Assembly (NCBI GenBank): GCA_009829735.1
Contig: CM020620.1
Span: 16,374,473 to 16,438,472 of the forward strand
Length of the DNA: 64,000 nt
Source: Pyropia yezoensis
Lineage: Eukaryota > Rhodophyta > Bangiophyceae > Bangiales > Bangiaceae
Direction: 5' to 3'
Within the stretch, counting starts at the first letter, position 1; each line of letters begins with the position of its first letter. The notes beneath the pieces were generated by a model. That model was given only the letters and a program-made list of their open reading frames with translations, ran no database searches and was not told where the DNA came from. Positions 54,254 through 64,000 of the stretch are shown piece after piece. A program made the position numbers and the translations under genes.

Positions 54254-54723
54254 TGTGGCAAAAACCTCTCGCACACGCGACACCCAAGCTGGGGCGGTGT
54301 ACAAAGGCTGCGTCCCGTGTCGGGGGAACCGGAAGAAGTGCAAGTCGCACACACTCTATCCCTGATGTGGGGCAATCCCCCCACTAACAAAGAAGAAGAT
54401 GGTGTGTGGGCCAACAGTTCCTTGGTCGGAACGGGGAAGCGAGGCCAAGCCCCGCTGTCCCTCCCCTTATCCCCCCAGGGTCCCCTCAGAATCTTGCCAC
54501 TCAGAATCTCCCACCCCAGCACCTGCCCAGCGGGCCACACGAAAATTCGAGCCGATGAAAATGCAGAAAAACATCAAATTCAAGTTGGATTTACCACTCA
54601 GCTAACTATCCCTAACTTAGGGAATATGGACCCAAATGCATGGGGAGAAACAGGTCAGTCTAGCTGCCTGCCGCCCCTTGTATGGCACGTGTTGCCCCCC
54701 TACCTGGGGTCAATACTGCCACA
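54254..54723 (-). repeat. 5' LTR of element C (470 bp)
   Basis: In element orientation it starts TGTGGCAGTATTG and ends GGTTTTTGCCACA; the perfect 7-bp inverted termini TGTGGCA/TGCCACA fix both edges. A CACGTG E-box-like palindrome lies near the start (54686-54691). No second copy is in the window. Confidence 0.88.
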
Positions 54724-54910
54724 GCTGGAGGGCGGCGGCGCGCGCGGTGGTGCGGGGGGCGGGGGGGGGGGGCGGCCCCCCCTGCGCGCAATGGCGTGCG
54801 GGGGGAGGGGGTGGGGCGGGGGGGGGGGGGGGGACCCCGCGCGCGGTGGCGTGCGGCGGGGAGGGGGGGGGTTCAGGGGGTGGGGGCGGCCCCCCCCGCG
54901 CGCGCGGAGA
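54724..54910. repeat. G-rich degenerate repeat tract at the edge of LTR C
   Basis: Long runs of G (up to 14) alternate with GCGCGCxxTGGCGTGCGG blocks that recur about every 75 bp. It could form G-quadruplexes. There is no coding content. Confidence 0.8.
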
Positions 54911-55792
54911 CAGGGTGCGCGCGCGCGTGGAGGCGTGCGCCCCGGGATCCCAAACCCGCCCGACCGGGTCCAGGCATCCCAACCCCACCCGTGCCCATTT
55001 CACAGATGCAAATCACTCCACTCAATACACCGAAGCGGTCCGAACCCCACCCGTCAGGATCTGTTCCAACCCCACCTTCATAACAGGCCTGGCCCACTTG
55101 CCTCCCTCTGCTCGCAACAATGCAGGAACGCTTTACAGTCACGACCCGGTTATATTGCACCATTGCGCACTATGTAGCCCCCCTTCCAGCGATGCAGAGT
55201 CCTTGCGTCTGGGCCCAGGAAACGCGGTGTATCCGTCCCACACCAGAGAGTCACCAGTGCACCAGTCGATCACAAATCTGGAAACCAACCATCCCCGCAG
55301 TGTTTACATGTAAAGTGCTTTTCTAAAAATTGGCCACATCGGCGGAACCGCAAAGCTGGTCGCAACCCGCAAAGCGTGGGGGCCCACGGAATCGCGCATC
55401 CGTTCCAATTTATTCGACCAACGAGAGACCGTAGAGAGCGCAGATCGCAACTGACTTCCACTGTGATAGACGGCGTGTGGCCGCTCTCGTCGGTGCTGAA
55501 GTTCATTCGTCGTCCGGAGCCCGTTTCGCTCTGCGTGCACTTGGTTTTTGCGGCTGCAGCGCTCACCGAGTGCTCAGCGCGCGATCGCGCTGTGTTCGTG
55601 TGCGTCGCAGCGGCGGTGATTGGTGCCCCCGCTGCTGTATGCTGGCGGTGGTACTGACAGCCGTTGACTTCTGCCACTGCGCGTGGCGGGTCCGGGTGTC
55701 GTTGGGCTGCGCGGTCTGTAGAGACGGGTGGCGGCGGTAGCTCCTGTTCGTGCGTTTAGTGGGTCGCGCCTGGTGGGCGGCGGCGGTGCTGG
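54911..55792. other. No recognisable gene
   Basis: Less GC-biased than its flanks. Open frames show no family features. Confidence 0.45.
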
Positions 55793-56160
55793 GTGCGCCT
55801 GCAGCTAGCCGTGGCGGTCTTGATGTCTGCCACGCTGTCGCAACTGCATGTGGTGGGTGCCGGTGTGCGGCGACGCGTGCTGGCCGTAGCTGATGTTGGC
55901 ACTGTGCTTGTGGCCTGACCGGTACAACCGGGACGGGCATCTGTGTACTCCTGCAGCTGTCAGTGGTGGTCGTGGTGTCGTTCACTCTATTGCAACTGCT
56001 TGTGGTGGGTGCCGGTGTCGGTGGGCGGCACGGTGTGCGGCGACGCGTGCTGGCGGTAGCTGCTGCGGTTGCTATAACTGTGGCCAGACCGGTACGACGC
56101 GGCGGAGGACCTGGGTGCGCCTGCACCTGTCGGTGGCGGTCGTGGTATCCGTCATTCTGC
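55793..56160. repeat. Degenerate tandem repeat, about 2.3 units of 145-175 bp
   Basis: Units begin near 55793, 55938 and 56113 with (G)GTGCGCCTGCAGCT-like sequence. They share GCAACTGC(A/T)TGTGGTGGGTG, GTGCGGCGACGCGTGCTGGC and TGGCC-GACCGGTAC. The unit lengths differ by indels. Confidence 0.7.
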
Positions 56161-56292
56161 CCCAATCTTGCGGGCCCCAGTCGGGATCATGACTGTGATG
56201 GAGACCGACAGAATGGGGGCAAGGCAGACGCGCAAAAGGCTTTAAAAGTCAAAGTCAAGTCGTTCATACAAAGCCTCAAACCACCAGACCCA

Positions 56293-56481
56293 CTATGTTT
56301 TGCCCCGGATGCGGCGCGCCAGCGCAAAGTCCTTCGGTGTCACAGTCACCCGCTTCGCGTGACGCGCGCACAGCACAGCGTCCTCGAAGAGGTGGACGAT
56401 GTGTTCCTCTGCCACCTCCTGAAGCGGAGAGAAGGCATCCTTCTGGAAGCGTAAGCTGCCAAAGCCAACGTTCGCACCAGT
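56293..56481 (-). pseudogene. Last exon of a histone H3 variant (CenH3-like), orphaned
   Basis: The 62 codons before the TAG at 56295-56293 read as the H3 histone-fold C terminus: [20 protein letters not shown], then [20 protein letters not shown] and [11 protein letters not shown]. It differs from canonical H3 at many positions that are normally invariant (KDAF for the usual start of helix 2, EEHIVHLF), as centromeric H3 variants do. An AG acceptor (ATTCAG at 56484-56482) precedes it. Upstream, where the rest of the gene should be, lie a palindrome and the broken end of element B2. The assignment to H3 is firm; CenH3 is inference from divergence. Confidence 0.8.
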
Positions 56482-56483
56482 CT

Positions 56484-56543
56484 GAATGTTACTGTATTAA
56501 TTATTTACATTCAGAAATGTCAATAATTAATACAGTAACATTC
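56484..56543. repeat. 60-bp AT-rich palindrome
   Basis: The 22-bp arms at 56484-56505 and 56522-56543 are perfect reverse complements (GAATGTTACTGTATTAATTA... and its complement). The 16-bp loop contains a smaller ACATT/AATGT stem. It lies exactly between the H3-variant exon and the truncated B2 integrase. Outside it, ACGTTCGC (56468-56475) and GCGAACGT (56559-56566) also pair. Confidence 0.93.
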
Positions 56544-56554
56544 TTAGTATATGT

Positions 56555-57535
56555 AGAGGCGAACGTGCGGACCCGCTCGGGAGTCACGAACTCGAACGGG
56601 GCCACGCCGGTGCTTTGTTGTGGCCTGGTATTGTCGGCCACCGTCAACACTGAGACCAACTCATCCCATCGGTCCTGGTGGTCCTCAACATAGATCCTTA
56701 GCTGGGCCACAATGGTCCTGTTATAGCGCTCCACCTGGCCCTGGGTTTGGGGATGGTAGGTAGTAGAGATGACGTGTTTGATCCCTAGCATCCCACAGAC
56801 CCCGCGAAAGTGTACCGCCATCAGCTGTGGGCCATTGTCAGTCAACAGGGTCTCCGGGGGCCCATAGGAAGCGACCCAAGTGTCCAAAAAGGCCGAGACC
56901 ACGGTATCGGAATCATCGCTACTGAGTGGGACCACCCGGGTCAGCTTCGTGAACCGGTCCACCATGACAAAAAGATTCTGGTTACCATAAGAGGTCACGG
57001 GAAGGGGACCCAACAAGTCCAAACACACGTCCGTGAAGGGTTCAGAGGCCGGGAAGAGCCGCAGTGGGTTGGTCCTCCTCCGTCCTTGGGCCCTCCCTTT
57101 GGCACAACCGGGACAATCGGCCACGTAGGCGTACACATCCGTGATCATACTGTCCCAATAAAAGTGTCTCCGGAGTGATGTGTACATCTGGTTGACCCCT
57201 GGATGTCCCGCATGGGCCGGCTTGTGCTCCAAGTGTAGGACCTCGTCCCGTAAGGCTCGCGGGACCAAAATCTGTACCGCTTGGTCCAGAGGGGCCAGAC
57301 GGACGAGTAGCCCCTCCGGTGTCTCTCTGAAGCGGGAGTCTTGGCTCCGGTTCATCTCCGCCCGCTTCTGTGCACACCACCTGTCCTGAAGTTGGGCCTT
57401 GAGGATTCGTGGGACCGTCAACGGTGGTATGCGCTCATCGACCCGAAAGTCCGGTTGGACCCAGCCCCTTGCAAAGTTGGCTAACGTGGCCAGTGTAGGG
57501 ACCTCCTCCGTAATAGGTCCAGCATCGGTCCCGTC
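56555..57535 (-). pseudogene. pol: Integrase of B2, truncated
   Basis: It continues pol in another frame after a shift near 57535 (upstream MYRLATT; here GPITEEVPTLATL). Zinc finger with His pair and CPGCAKGR; DDE core in CLDLLGPLP, LLTDNGPQ and VERYNRT. Family homology ends at TPERVRTFA. The frame then runs through the palindrome and stops. The C-terminal domain and any chromodomain are lost. Confidence 0.88.
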
Positions 57536-59943
57536 GTAGCCAGTCGGTACATCACGTCTGCCGCATGGTGGAATCGGCCCAGGCAGGTTTCCACAGTATA
57601 GTTGAACTCGGCCAGCCGCAGGCGCCACCGAGCCAGACGCCCATGGGCCCCGTCCATATGCAACATCCACTTCAAGGCCGTATGATCCGTCCGAACGATG
57701 AACCGGGTCCCTTGTAAGTAGGGCCGAAGAAGGAAGAGGGCCCACACGACAGCAAGGCACTCCCGTTCCGTCGTGCTGTAGTTCCGTTCGGCCGGGGTCA
57801 AGACACGGCTCCAGTAACCCACCGGCTTGTAGGCCCCGTCCTCTTGTCCCTGAAGCAGGACACAACCTATCTGGGCCGCGCTCGCATCGGTGTCCACAAT
57901 ATACTGGCCTTCGCGCTTCGGTAGGGCCAGAATAGGGGTGTGGGTTGGCCGCTCCTTGAAGCTCTCGAAGGCCTCTAGCTGCTCTGGCGAGAAAGGGGAG
58001 AGAGGGTCGGGGACCTTAGTACTCGTAAGGGCCAAGAGGGGCCGCGCCACCTTGGCGTAGTCCCGTACGAACCTTCGGTATACGTTACACATACCGAGGA
58101 AACTACGAAGGTCCTTCTTGGTCCTTGGCGTCTTTGCTTGCTTCAGACCCACGAGATTGTTCTCGTTCACGCGGAGTTGTCCCTTGCCGACGATATGGCC
58201 CAGATGTTTGACCTCGTCGTGGGACAGGAAGCACTTACTGGCCTTAAGGGACACCCCCGCCCGCAACAAGAGCCCAAACACTTCCGACAAATGGTCCAGG
58301 TGTTCCTCAGGGGTCCTTGAGAACACGATCACGTCGTCCAGATATACAAGGCACGTCTTCCACCTGACCCCCGACAGAATCATGTCGATGGCCCGCTGGA
58401 ACGTGGCCGGTGCGTTAGTCAGGGCAAAGGGGAGGCGCACGTACTTGAAGGTCCCCTCGTGGCAGGTGAACGTGGTCTTGTCTAGATCCTCTGGGGCCGC
58501 AGGGATCTGCCAATAACCTGCGTTGGCGTCCAGCATCGAGAACACCGTGGCCTCGCCCAGGAAGTCGATGCAATCGTCCATCCTGGGCAGCGGGTACGTG
58601 TCCCTGACCGTGAGGTCGTTCAGTCGTCGGTAGTCCACGCAGAATCTTGGGGTCCCATCATGCTTCGGGACCAAGACAACCGGGAAGGACCACTCGGCCT
58701 GTGATGGCTCGATGACGCCAAGCTGGAGTTGCTTGGCCACCTCGTTTCGAATGAGGTCCCGGTGGCGGAGTCCAGTGCGGTATGGTTGGGACCGAACGGG
58801 CTTGGTCCCATCCGTCAGAGTAATCCGATGGGGAGTAATATCCATCCGGCCCAACTGGCCTCCCCATAGCCCCTTATTCTGGTACAAAAGTGTGCGGACG
58901 GCACCATGGAGGGACTTCGGGACCAAATCGTAAGCCACGGTAGGCATCGGCGCATCCTCGGCGGGTTTCTCAGGCCTCTCTCCTGGGGTCATCGCCTCGT
59001 CATCTTGGCCCTGTGACCCTGACTCCGGGCCTGGTCGCGCCGCGTCCCGCAGTGTCTCTTGGCTCAGCGCCAGGATCGCGGGCGGCATGGCCTCCTCTCC
59101 AGCCTGAGGCAAATCCTCAAGGGGGGCCTCATGAACAGGGCCCTCATAGGGAACGGCGAGGCCGACAGCAAAGTTCTTAGGAAGATTCTCGGGCCTCTCG
59201 GTCAGGTTGGTCAGGTAGAGCCGGAAATCTTCGTTGGCCTCGATGGTGGCCAGCGCATTGTGCAATCGGCGCCCCTTCCTGACCAGCTTATCGGGGCGCT
59301 CATAAAGCAAGCACGTCCCATTGGACCCACACTTCACAAAGGCGGCTTGAACTGACCTCGAGGCCAGAGTCACCCCCTTTGAAAGGTATAGGGCCGCCGG
59401 GTCGCGCTTGACCGGGTTTCCTCGGACCGGGAGGGCCTTGGGCTTCTTGCCATCCCACGACCTCTTGGCATACGTCAGGTCTCCATTGGCCCACAACACC
59501 GCCTCGGAACCAGGATAAATGGCCTTCACATAATCCTTCTGGAAGTCAAGGCCAAGGATGAGAGGAACCGATGGGGCCTTGACGACCAGAAACTCGAACA
59601 CCATGGCCTTCCCATTCACAATGGCCGACAATTCAAGGACACCGCGGCCCTTGAGCAACTGGCCCGACGCATCACAGGCATGAGTCGACTTGGGGGCCCG
59701 TGACGCCAGGTTCTGCCATCCCGCAAGGAGGATGTCTTCGCTCACGACGCTTGGCCCAGCCCCGGTATCCAATATGGCCGTTATGGTCCTGGGAGCCTCT
59801 TGGTCCACTCTCACAGAGACATCAATCGCAAAATTCTTCTTACGAAAAACAAGTAGGGTCCCCTTGAACCCATAAGGCCTCTTCATACCCGACCGTCGTT
59901 GAAGCCAGGACTTGGACCGTCGGCCAAGGCGTGAAGAGCACAT
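57481..59943 (-). CDS. pol: Pol of B2: protease, RT and RNase H, 820 aa
   Basis: Aspartic protease ILDTGAGPSVV near the N terminus; RT with RFCVDYRRLND, LDANAGYWQIP and YLDD in CLVYLDDVIVFS; RNase H from DTDASAAQIGCVLLQ to WRLRLAEFNYTVE. The frame is intact to its stop just after RNase H, where integrase is in another frame. An upstream TAG in B2 (near 59946) is AAG in B1, so the natural N terminus may lie further upstream. Confidence 0.9.
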   Translation of the reverse strand: MCSSRLGRRSKSWLQRRSGMKRPYGFKGTLLVFRKKNFAIDVSVRVDQEAPRTITAILDTGAGPSVVSEDILLAGWQNLASRAPKSTHACDASGQLLKGRGVLELSAIVNGKAMVFEFLVVKAPSVPLILGLDFQKDYVKAIYPGSEAVLWANGDLTYAKRSWDGKKPKALPVRGNPVKRDPAALYLSKGVTLASRSVQAAFVKCGSNGTCLLYERPDKLVRKGRRLHNALATIEANEDFRLYLTNLTERPENLPKNFAVGLAVPYEGPVHEAPLEDLPQAGEEAMPPAILALSQETLRDAARPGPESGSQGQDDEAMTPGERPEKPAEDAPMPTVAYDLVPKSLHGAVRTLLYQNKGLWGGQLGRMDITPHRITLTDGTKPVRSQPYRTGLRHRDLIRNEVAKQLQLGVIEPSQAEWSFPVVLVPKHDGTPRFCVDYRRLNDLTVRDTYPLPRMDDCIDFLGEATVFSMLDANAGYWQIPAAPEDLDKTTFTCHEGTFKYVRLPFALTNAPATFQRAIDMILSGVRWKTCLVYLDDVIVFSRTPEEHLDHLSEVFGLLLRAGVSLKASKCFLSHDEVKHLGHIVGKGQLRVNENNLVGLKQAKTPRTKKDLRSFLGMCNVYRRFVRDYAKVARPLLALTSTKVPDPLSPFSPEQLEAFESFKERPTHTPILALPKREGQYIVDTDASAAQIGCVLLQGQEDGAYKPVGYWSRVLTPAERNYSTTERECLAVVWALFLLRPYLQGTRFIVRTDHTALKWMLHMDGAHGRLARWRLRLAEFNYTVETCLGRFHHAADVMYRLATTGPMLDLLRRRSLHWPR

Positions 59944-60086
59944 CTAGGGGCCTTTAAACGCAGTACATAGTGACGCATGCATGGGTACAATTGGTCCCTG
60001 GAAGATCTCCGGGAACCCCAACGAAGTAACAAACGCATCAACACCGTCCCGACGGGGGGGCTTGGGACCCTTCGGCCCACCCCCCG

Positions 60087-61674
60087 TTACTCTTTTCCCG
60101 AAGGGGCCACCTTGGGCGGGTTCTCGGCAGTCGGGGTCTCTTCGGGGCCACGCTCATCATCCGAGTCATTAATCCCCTTGCACAGGGCCTGTACCATGGC
60201 CATTCGAGTTCGACGATGGAAGTTATGATCCGCACGGGGCCCTACTTCCGTCGACTGGCTTCGACCCCTCGTGGCGTGGAGGAAGTTATCCCGGGCCTGG
60301 ATGACCGTCGCGCGCTAGCCTTCCGTCAATATGCGGCACTGGTGACCCATGTGGCCCACCTCCCAGCAGAGGTAACATCGGAAGGGTCTGCGACTATCCG
60401 CGGACCGGGCTCCCGCGGGTCGTGGGGTAGGAGCCGGGGCCAGAGCCGGCTTGGCGACCACCAACTTCTCCGGTTCGATCTCAGGGGACTTCTTGACCGG
60501 CATCGGTGGGTCCGTGGGGCCCACTGCCATCAACTGCGGACCTCCGAGGGATCGCTTGGCCTAAAAAAAAAGCATCGGTCCGTAAATAATCTGGGAGGCC
60601 TTGAATCAGCTGTTGCTTCATGGTCCCTTCCGAGTGGATGTTCCCACAGGCCTCAGTGAGCCCGCGGAGTCGGACCGCGAACGCCTCGACCGTCTCTTCC
60701 GGACCCTTAGTGGCCCTGCTGAATCGGTCCTGGGCAAGAGCCAACGTATGCGGCTCCGCATAAGTTTCCAGGAACCAGTTCACAGCCTCCGGGAGACTGG
60801 TGATAGAGGCCCCTCCGGAAGCGCTAGTGGAGTCTGGGAGGGCCCGTGCGTATCGTAGCTCCGCATCGCCCGAGAGGAACTGAGGAATCACGTATAGGGC
60901 CATCCCCTCGGACACGTCGTTATCGTTACAGGCCTTCACTAGCTTACGGAGCCACGAGAACACCACCAGGCCCTCTTGGCCAGAGAAATTCGGTTGGCCG
61001 GTGACGGAGTGCTTTATATTGCGGGCCACCCGGCCCATCTTGCGAGCCTCGCGTGTCCCATACGTGGCCTTCTTGTTACGCAACCGATAGGTCCGGTAAT
61101 CCAGGACCCGAGCAAATCGGTTATCAGAACAACTAATCACAGCAGGCTCGACGCGCGTGTCCCCACGGCCCTGTCGGTTCTCTCGGCCAGAGGCCGACGT
61201 CGAAGTGGTCCCACAAGACGATGATGAGGAGGAAGACGATCGGGACCGACGACGACGGGACCGGCGGCGATGGGAACGAGAATGTTTGGCCCCACTACGA
61301 TCATGTGACCCAGCTTGGCCAGCAGGACTCTGGCTTAAGGCCTGGGACACAGAGGCCAATATCTCATCACGGAACGACTCCAGAACCGAATGGATCTCAC
61401 CTGACCCAAGACCCTCGGTCGGGAGCGGAACGCTGGCCCCATCAGGAGCCCCGGATCCCAAAGAAGCATGGGTCCCCTCACCAGGCCCTTCACCATCATG
61501 GAAGTCACCCTGATCCGGTGTCGGCGGCGCCCCACGCCGACGAAGATTCGAAGATGGCCCGCCTCCGCCGCGGCCAGCAGGACCCAGAGCCCCGCGACCA
61601 CGACCAGCGGGAGGAACCGACGGAGTGTCCGACGGCGCATTACGGGCCCGGCCACCAGGGGCAGGGTCCGTCAT
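60087..61674 (-). pseudogene. gag: Gag of B2 with T9 frame change and a TAG
   Basis: The start MTDPAPGGRA lies about 120 nt from the primer binding site. Order: Gly/Pro-rich N terminus, RS-like patch (RRRSRRRRSRSSSSSSSS), Gag core (LVKACNDNDVSEGMALYVI), then the nine-T run (A9, 60563-60571), after which the C-terminal part with CYLCWEVGHMGHQC is in another frame, as in B1. In the knuckle frame a TAG at 60317-60315 replaces CAG of B1. After it the frame stays open to 60087 as in B1. Confidence 0.87.
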
Positions 61675-61791
61675 GTTGGCCGTACGGCAGGCGACCTAAG
61701 CCAGAGAGAAACCGTCCAACAGACCACAAAGCCGAAGCGCCACCAAAGAAACAAGAGGGCCGTCCCGATACGGGAGATAGAAGTTGGCCCT

Positions 61792-61808
61792 CCCCTGCTG
61801 CTCCACCA
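61792..61808 (-). promoter_or_regulatory. Primer binding site of B2
   Basis: TGGTGGAGCAGCAGGGG on the minus strand, four bases (TTTA) after the LTR inner edge at 61813. Identical to the sites in A1, A2 and C. Confidence 0.85.
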
Positions 61809-61812
61809 TAAA

Positions 61813-64000
61813 TGTAGCGTCATGGCTCTTTGGGACCCGAAACCACACACACCACCAGGACGGAAACCACAACTGGACCAGGAAGGAACTGGGAAGGGAC
61901 CCTGCGTGAACCACTCGCCCACCCCAGCACGAGGTAAAGGTACAACAGGACAAAAGCCCGAGGGAGCAGGAAGACCCAAAGCACAGTTGATTTTACAATT
62001 CGTCCTCGGGGAGGCCCCGAGGCACCACTCAAGAACCCTCAGGCCGACCACCCTCAGGGATCCCGGTGCCAGCACGGCACCGGGAACGCCCCGATTCGGC
62101 CACCAGCGCATTTCCTAAATCCTCCGCTGAAATGCGCTGGGGCGCGGGGATTCACCAATCGAACCCTCGGCGCCAAAAAGCAGACGAAAAGAACACGAAA
62201 ACAATCCCTCACACAGATGCCAATCCCCAAAAAAAAAACCAGTGGGAAAAAGGGGAAAGACACAAAAACACGCAGTGAGAAGTCGAAAACAAGACGAAAA
62301 GTGGGGGAAGCCACCCCTCCTCGCCGGGGTGGATCCGCTCCCCGGAATGGGCCAATCAGCGGGAGTGGGCCTCGGCGCCCTCTCAACCGCCAATCAACAG
62401 GGCCCCCGGCCGACCACTGGCTCAACGTAGCCTGGCCAACTGGGGCCCGGATCGCCAGCGCAAGGGCCTGCCTGCAACAGGCGGCCAGAACGCCACATCC
62501 CTACCTGTTCTTTCCTGCCCTCTCTGTAGTTTCTGTGTTTCTATGATTCCGGGTCCCACAGGCCACTTACGCTACACTCCCCAACGCGTGCACTTTCCGG
62601 TCGTGCCGCAGTGGGACCCTAAGAAGCTCGACGCGAAGAAAAGGATACGCTCGCACAGTGCGTGGCTTCAAAGCGCTTCATGCGTGAAGTCGGCCGCTCG
62701 CTCGAAGACCAGTTCCCTCGTCGGGGGCAGCAGTCCCCTTGGGTCGGAGTTCGACCCCCAACCAACCCGTCCGCTTTGGATGGTGGCGGATCGTGCTGAA
62801 GATGGTAATTTTGGCCCGAAAAGCTTTCCCGGAATCCTCAGCCGCCTCAAATTGTAGTTTACTCGCGGTGGAGGAAGTTTGTTCGCATCGAAGAGGTAGA
62901 TTAGAGCACGAGAAGCTTCAGTGACTGCGATTTGATTCCAAAATGCGCCGAGGCAGCGCCATCCGACTTTTGCGCCAGTCGGGATGTACGAGGCAGTGGG
63001 TTAGGTGCCTGGGCGGTACCTTTGGTGCAACATCAAGAATCTTGCCGATCAAAGATGGGGAGTAAAATGGGAAAAGTGTTCATCCTCGATTCCTCAGAAC
63101 TGAGCAGGAAATGCTCGGAGATTTGGAATATTTTTATAATTTCTGAGCTTATCGAGTTCATCTCCTCCCGATAGCAGGTTCGAGGTCTGCATGGACTTTT
63201 AGTGTCTGAACGGTCGCGTTTTTCTTGGGCAGTGGCACCATCTCGGTTTCGTTTCCGTGCTAGAATCCGTGCCTTACTGTACGTCCATCGGCTCTCCGCT
63301 ATAGCCAACATGCTCGGGGAGTTCCAACCAAAGCCGGATGAGATCACATGCGACACGTTGCACAAGCAAGCAGCGTTCACAAAAAAGATTGGAGTTGACC
63401 CGTATTGGGAAGTTTTTTTGTGGTGGTAGGGCGCCTCCGCTGGTGAGACCATCTCGTGGACCCGTTCTGCGAGGAAGACTGTAGCATGATTGGGCTTTTT
63501 ACCGAATTACGGAATTTCGACCGGTAACCCCTGTAACTGGTGTGCCCAATTCCTGCCAAGTTGGGCACTTTTGTGGCTTGCCCTTTCGGGGTTTACTTTT
63601 ATTCATTATTGTTTATGAGTGGTGACCTGTCTTGTCTTTGGAGAGTTTTACCGTTACTTTCTGTTCTGCTTGCTTCGATCGATTGTCGACTTATTGACAG
63701 TCGATTGACGAGTGTTGCGAGAGTTTATCTGGTGGGCACTCGGCGTCGGCCTCGGCCAGCGAGTTCGCCATCGAACGTCTGAGGGTAAAGACTTGTCTTC
63801 CTTTCCATATCGGCTCGGGTATTCCCGGAATCCTCATCCGCCTGAATTAGTATCATTTTCGCATTGGAGGGATTTTATTCTCGTTAGCCAGGCAGACTTT
63901 AGTGTGATAGGGAGCATTATTAGGAGAGATCGCGGGGCGGGGCCGTTTTCTGTGGAGGCCACCGGCGGCGAGGCGAGGGGGATATGAAGGGTTGTCCGTG
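61813..64000 (-). repeat. 5' LTR of B2 (partial, about 2.2 of 2.4 kb)
   Basis: The inner edge is TGTAGCG on the plus strand. By alignment to B1 (outer edge CGCTACA at 10218), the outer edge lies about 208 bp past the window. 62170-62500 contains CCAATCAG boxes and A-rich runs; 63120-63160 is AT-rich. Confidence 0.82.

Larger units (their letters stand above)
48200..54723 (-). mobile_element. Ty3/gypsy chromovirus, family C (5' LTR, gag, pol; 3' end missing)
   Basis: In element orientation: LTR (54723-54254), primer binding site, gag, pol, integrase and chromodomain-like tail, ending near 48200 where ABCG-derived sequence starts. No 3' LTR is seen. The element probably inserted into, or was deleted together with, the ABCG gene. 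Gag and Pol are related to families A and B but clearly diverged. The exact left limit is uncertain by about 50 bp. Confidence 0.9.
56544..64000 (-). mobile_element. Ty3/gypsy element, family B, copy B2 (5' LTR runs off window; 3' end missing)
   Basis: In element orientation: long LTR (beyond 64000 to 61813), primer binding site, gag, protease-RT-RNase H and integrase, ending inside integrase at about 56555, where the palindrome begins. It has no 3' LTR. It is the better preserved of the two B copies but has a nonsense codon in gag and frame changes in gag and pol. Confidence 0.92.

Noticed and set aside
39800-61000. TAG as a reassigned sense codon, because several broken genes carry in-frame TAG
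   Set aside because: The replaced residues differ (Trp in lysyl oxidase, Gln in Gag B, Asp in Gag A), TAA and TGA also occur, and the intact Josephin and A1 Gag frames end at TAG. Ordinary decay explains it.
1-64000. CRISPR arrays, tRNA or rRNA genes, bacterial operons
   Set aside because: No spaced direct repeats, tRNA-like folds or rRNA segments were recognised, and the gene structure is eukaryotic.

Overview
The window is nuclear DNA of a GC-rich eukaryote. Host genes carry short GT-AG introns and encode very Ala/Gly-rich proteins with low-complexity inserts, and well over half of the window is LTR retrotransposon. Host content includes a Josephin protease, a mitochondrial carrier, a eukaryotic-type CCA-adding enzyme, a histone H3 variant piece, an ABCG transporter remnant and secreted Cys-rich proteins. 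The overall style resembles bangiophyte red algae such as Porphyra/Pyropia; that assignment is inference, and another GC-rich alga or protist is possible.

Left block (1-10218, nested elements). A Ty3/gypsy chromovirus A1 lies on the minus strand and runs off the left edge. Its 5' LTR abuts the 3' end of an unidentified plus-strand LTR element D, which in turn interrupts a minus-strand element B1. B1 keeps part of pol, gag and a long LTR.

Host island 1 (10219-19829). This holds a small secreted PAN/apple-like protein, a two-exon mitochondrial carrier on the minus strand with one in-frame TGA, a secreted Cys-rich repeat protein, and the 5' part of a CCA-adding enzyme gene.

Element A2 (19830-29474, plus strand) is full length, has two 569-bp LTRs and is flanked by the 5-bp duplication GGTCG. 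It sits inside the CCA-enzyme gene, whose 3' end resumes at 29480. A2 has nonsense mutations in gag and pol, and between pol and the 3' LTR it carries a decayed antisense reading frame of about 700 codons that I cannot assign.

Host island 2 (29475-48200). In order it holds the CCA-enzyme 3' end, a frameshifted partial SDR copy, a clean three-exon Josephin gene (minus), rearranged remnants of the B LTR, a lysyl-oxidase-like pseudogene (minus), a full SDR gene (minus) with a 21-bp minisatellite, a possible TAM41 remnant, and a multi-exon ABCG transporter pseudogene (plus). The ABCG remnant ends where element C begins.

Right block (48200-64000). Element C (minus) has gag, pol and a 5' LTR but no 3' end. 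Next come a G-rich tract, a degenerate tandem repeat, the last exon of a histone H3 variant that resembles CenH3, and a 60-bp AT-rich palindrome. Element B2 (minus) follows, broken inside integrase, with gag, pol and a long 5' LTR that runs off the right edge.

The three retroelement families A, B and C share one 17-nt primer binding site, a related Gag core and a CCHC knuckle; a C-terminal chromodomain-like segment is visible in A and C.
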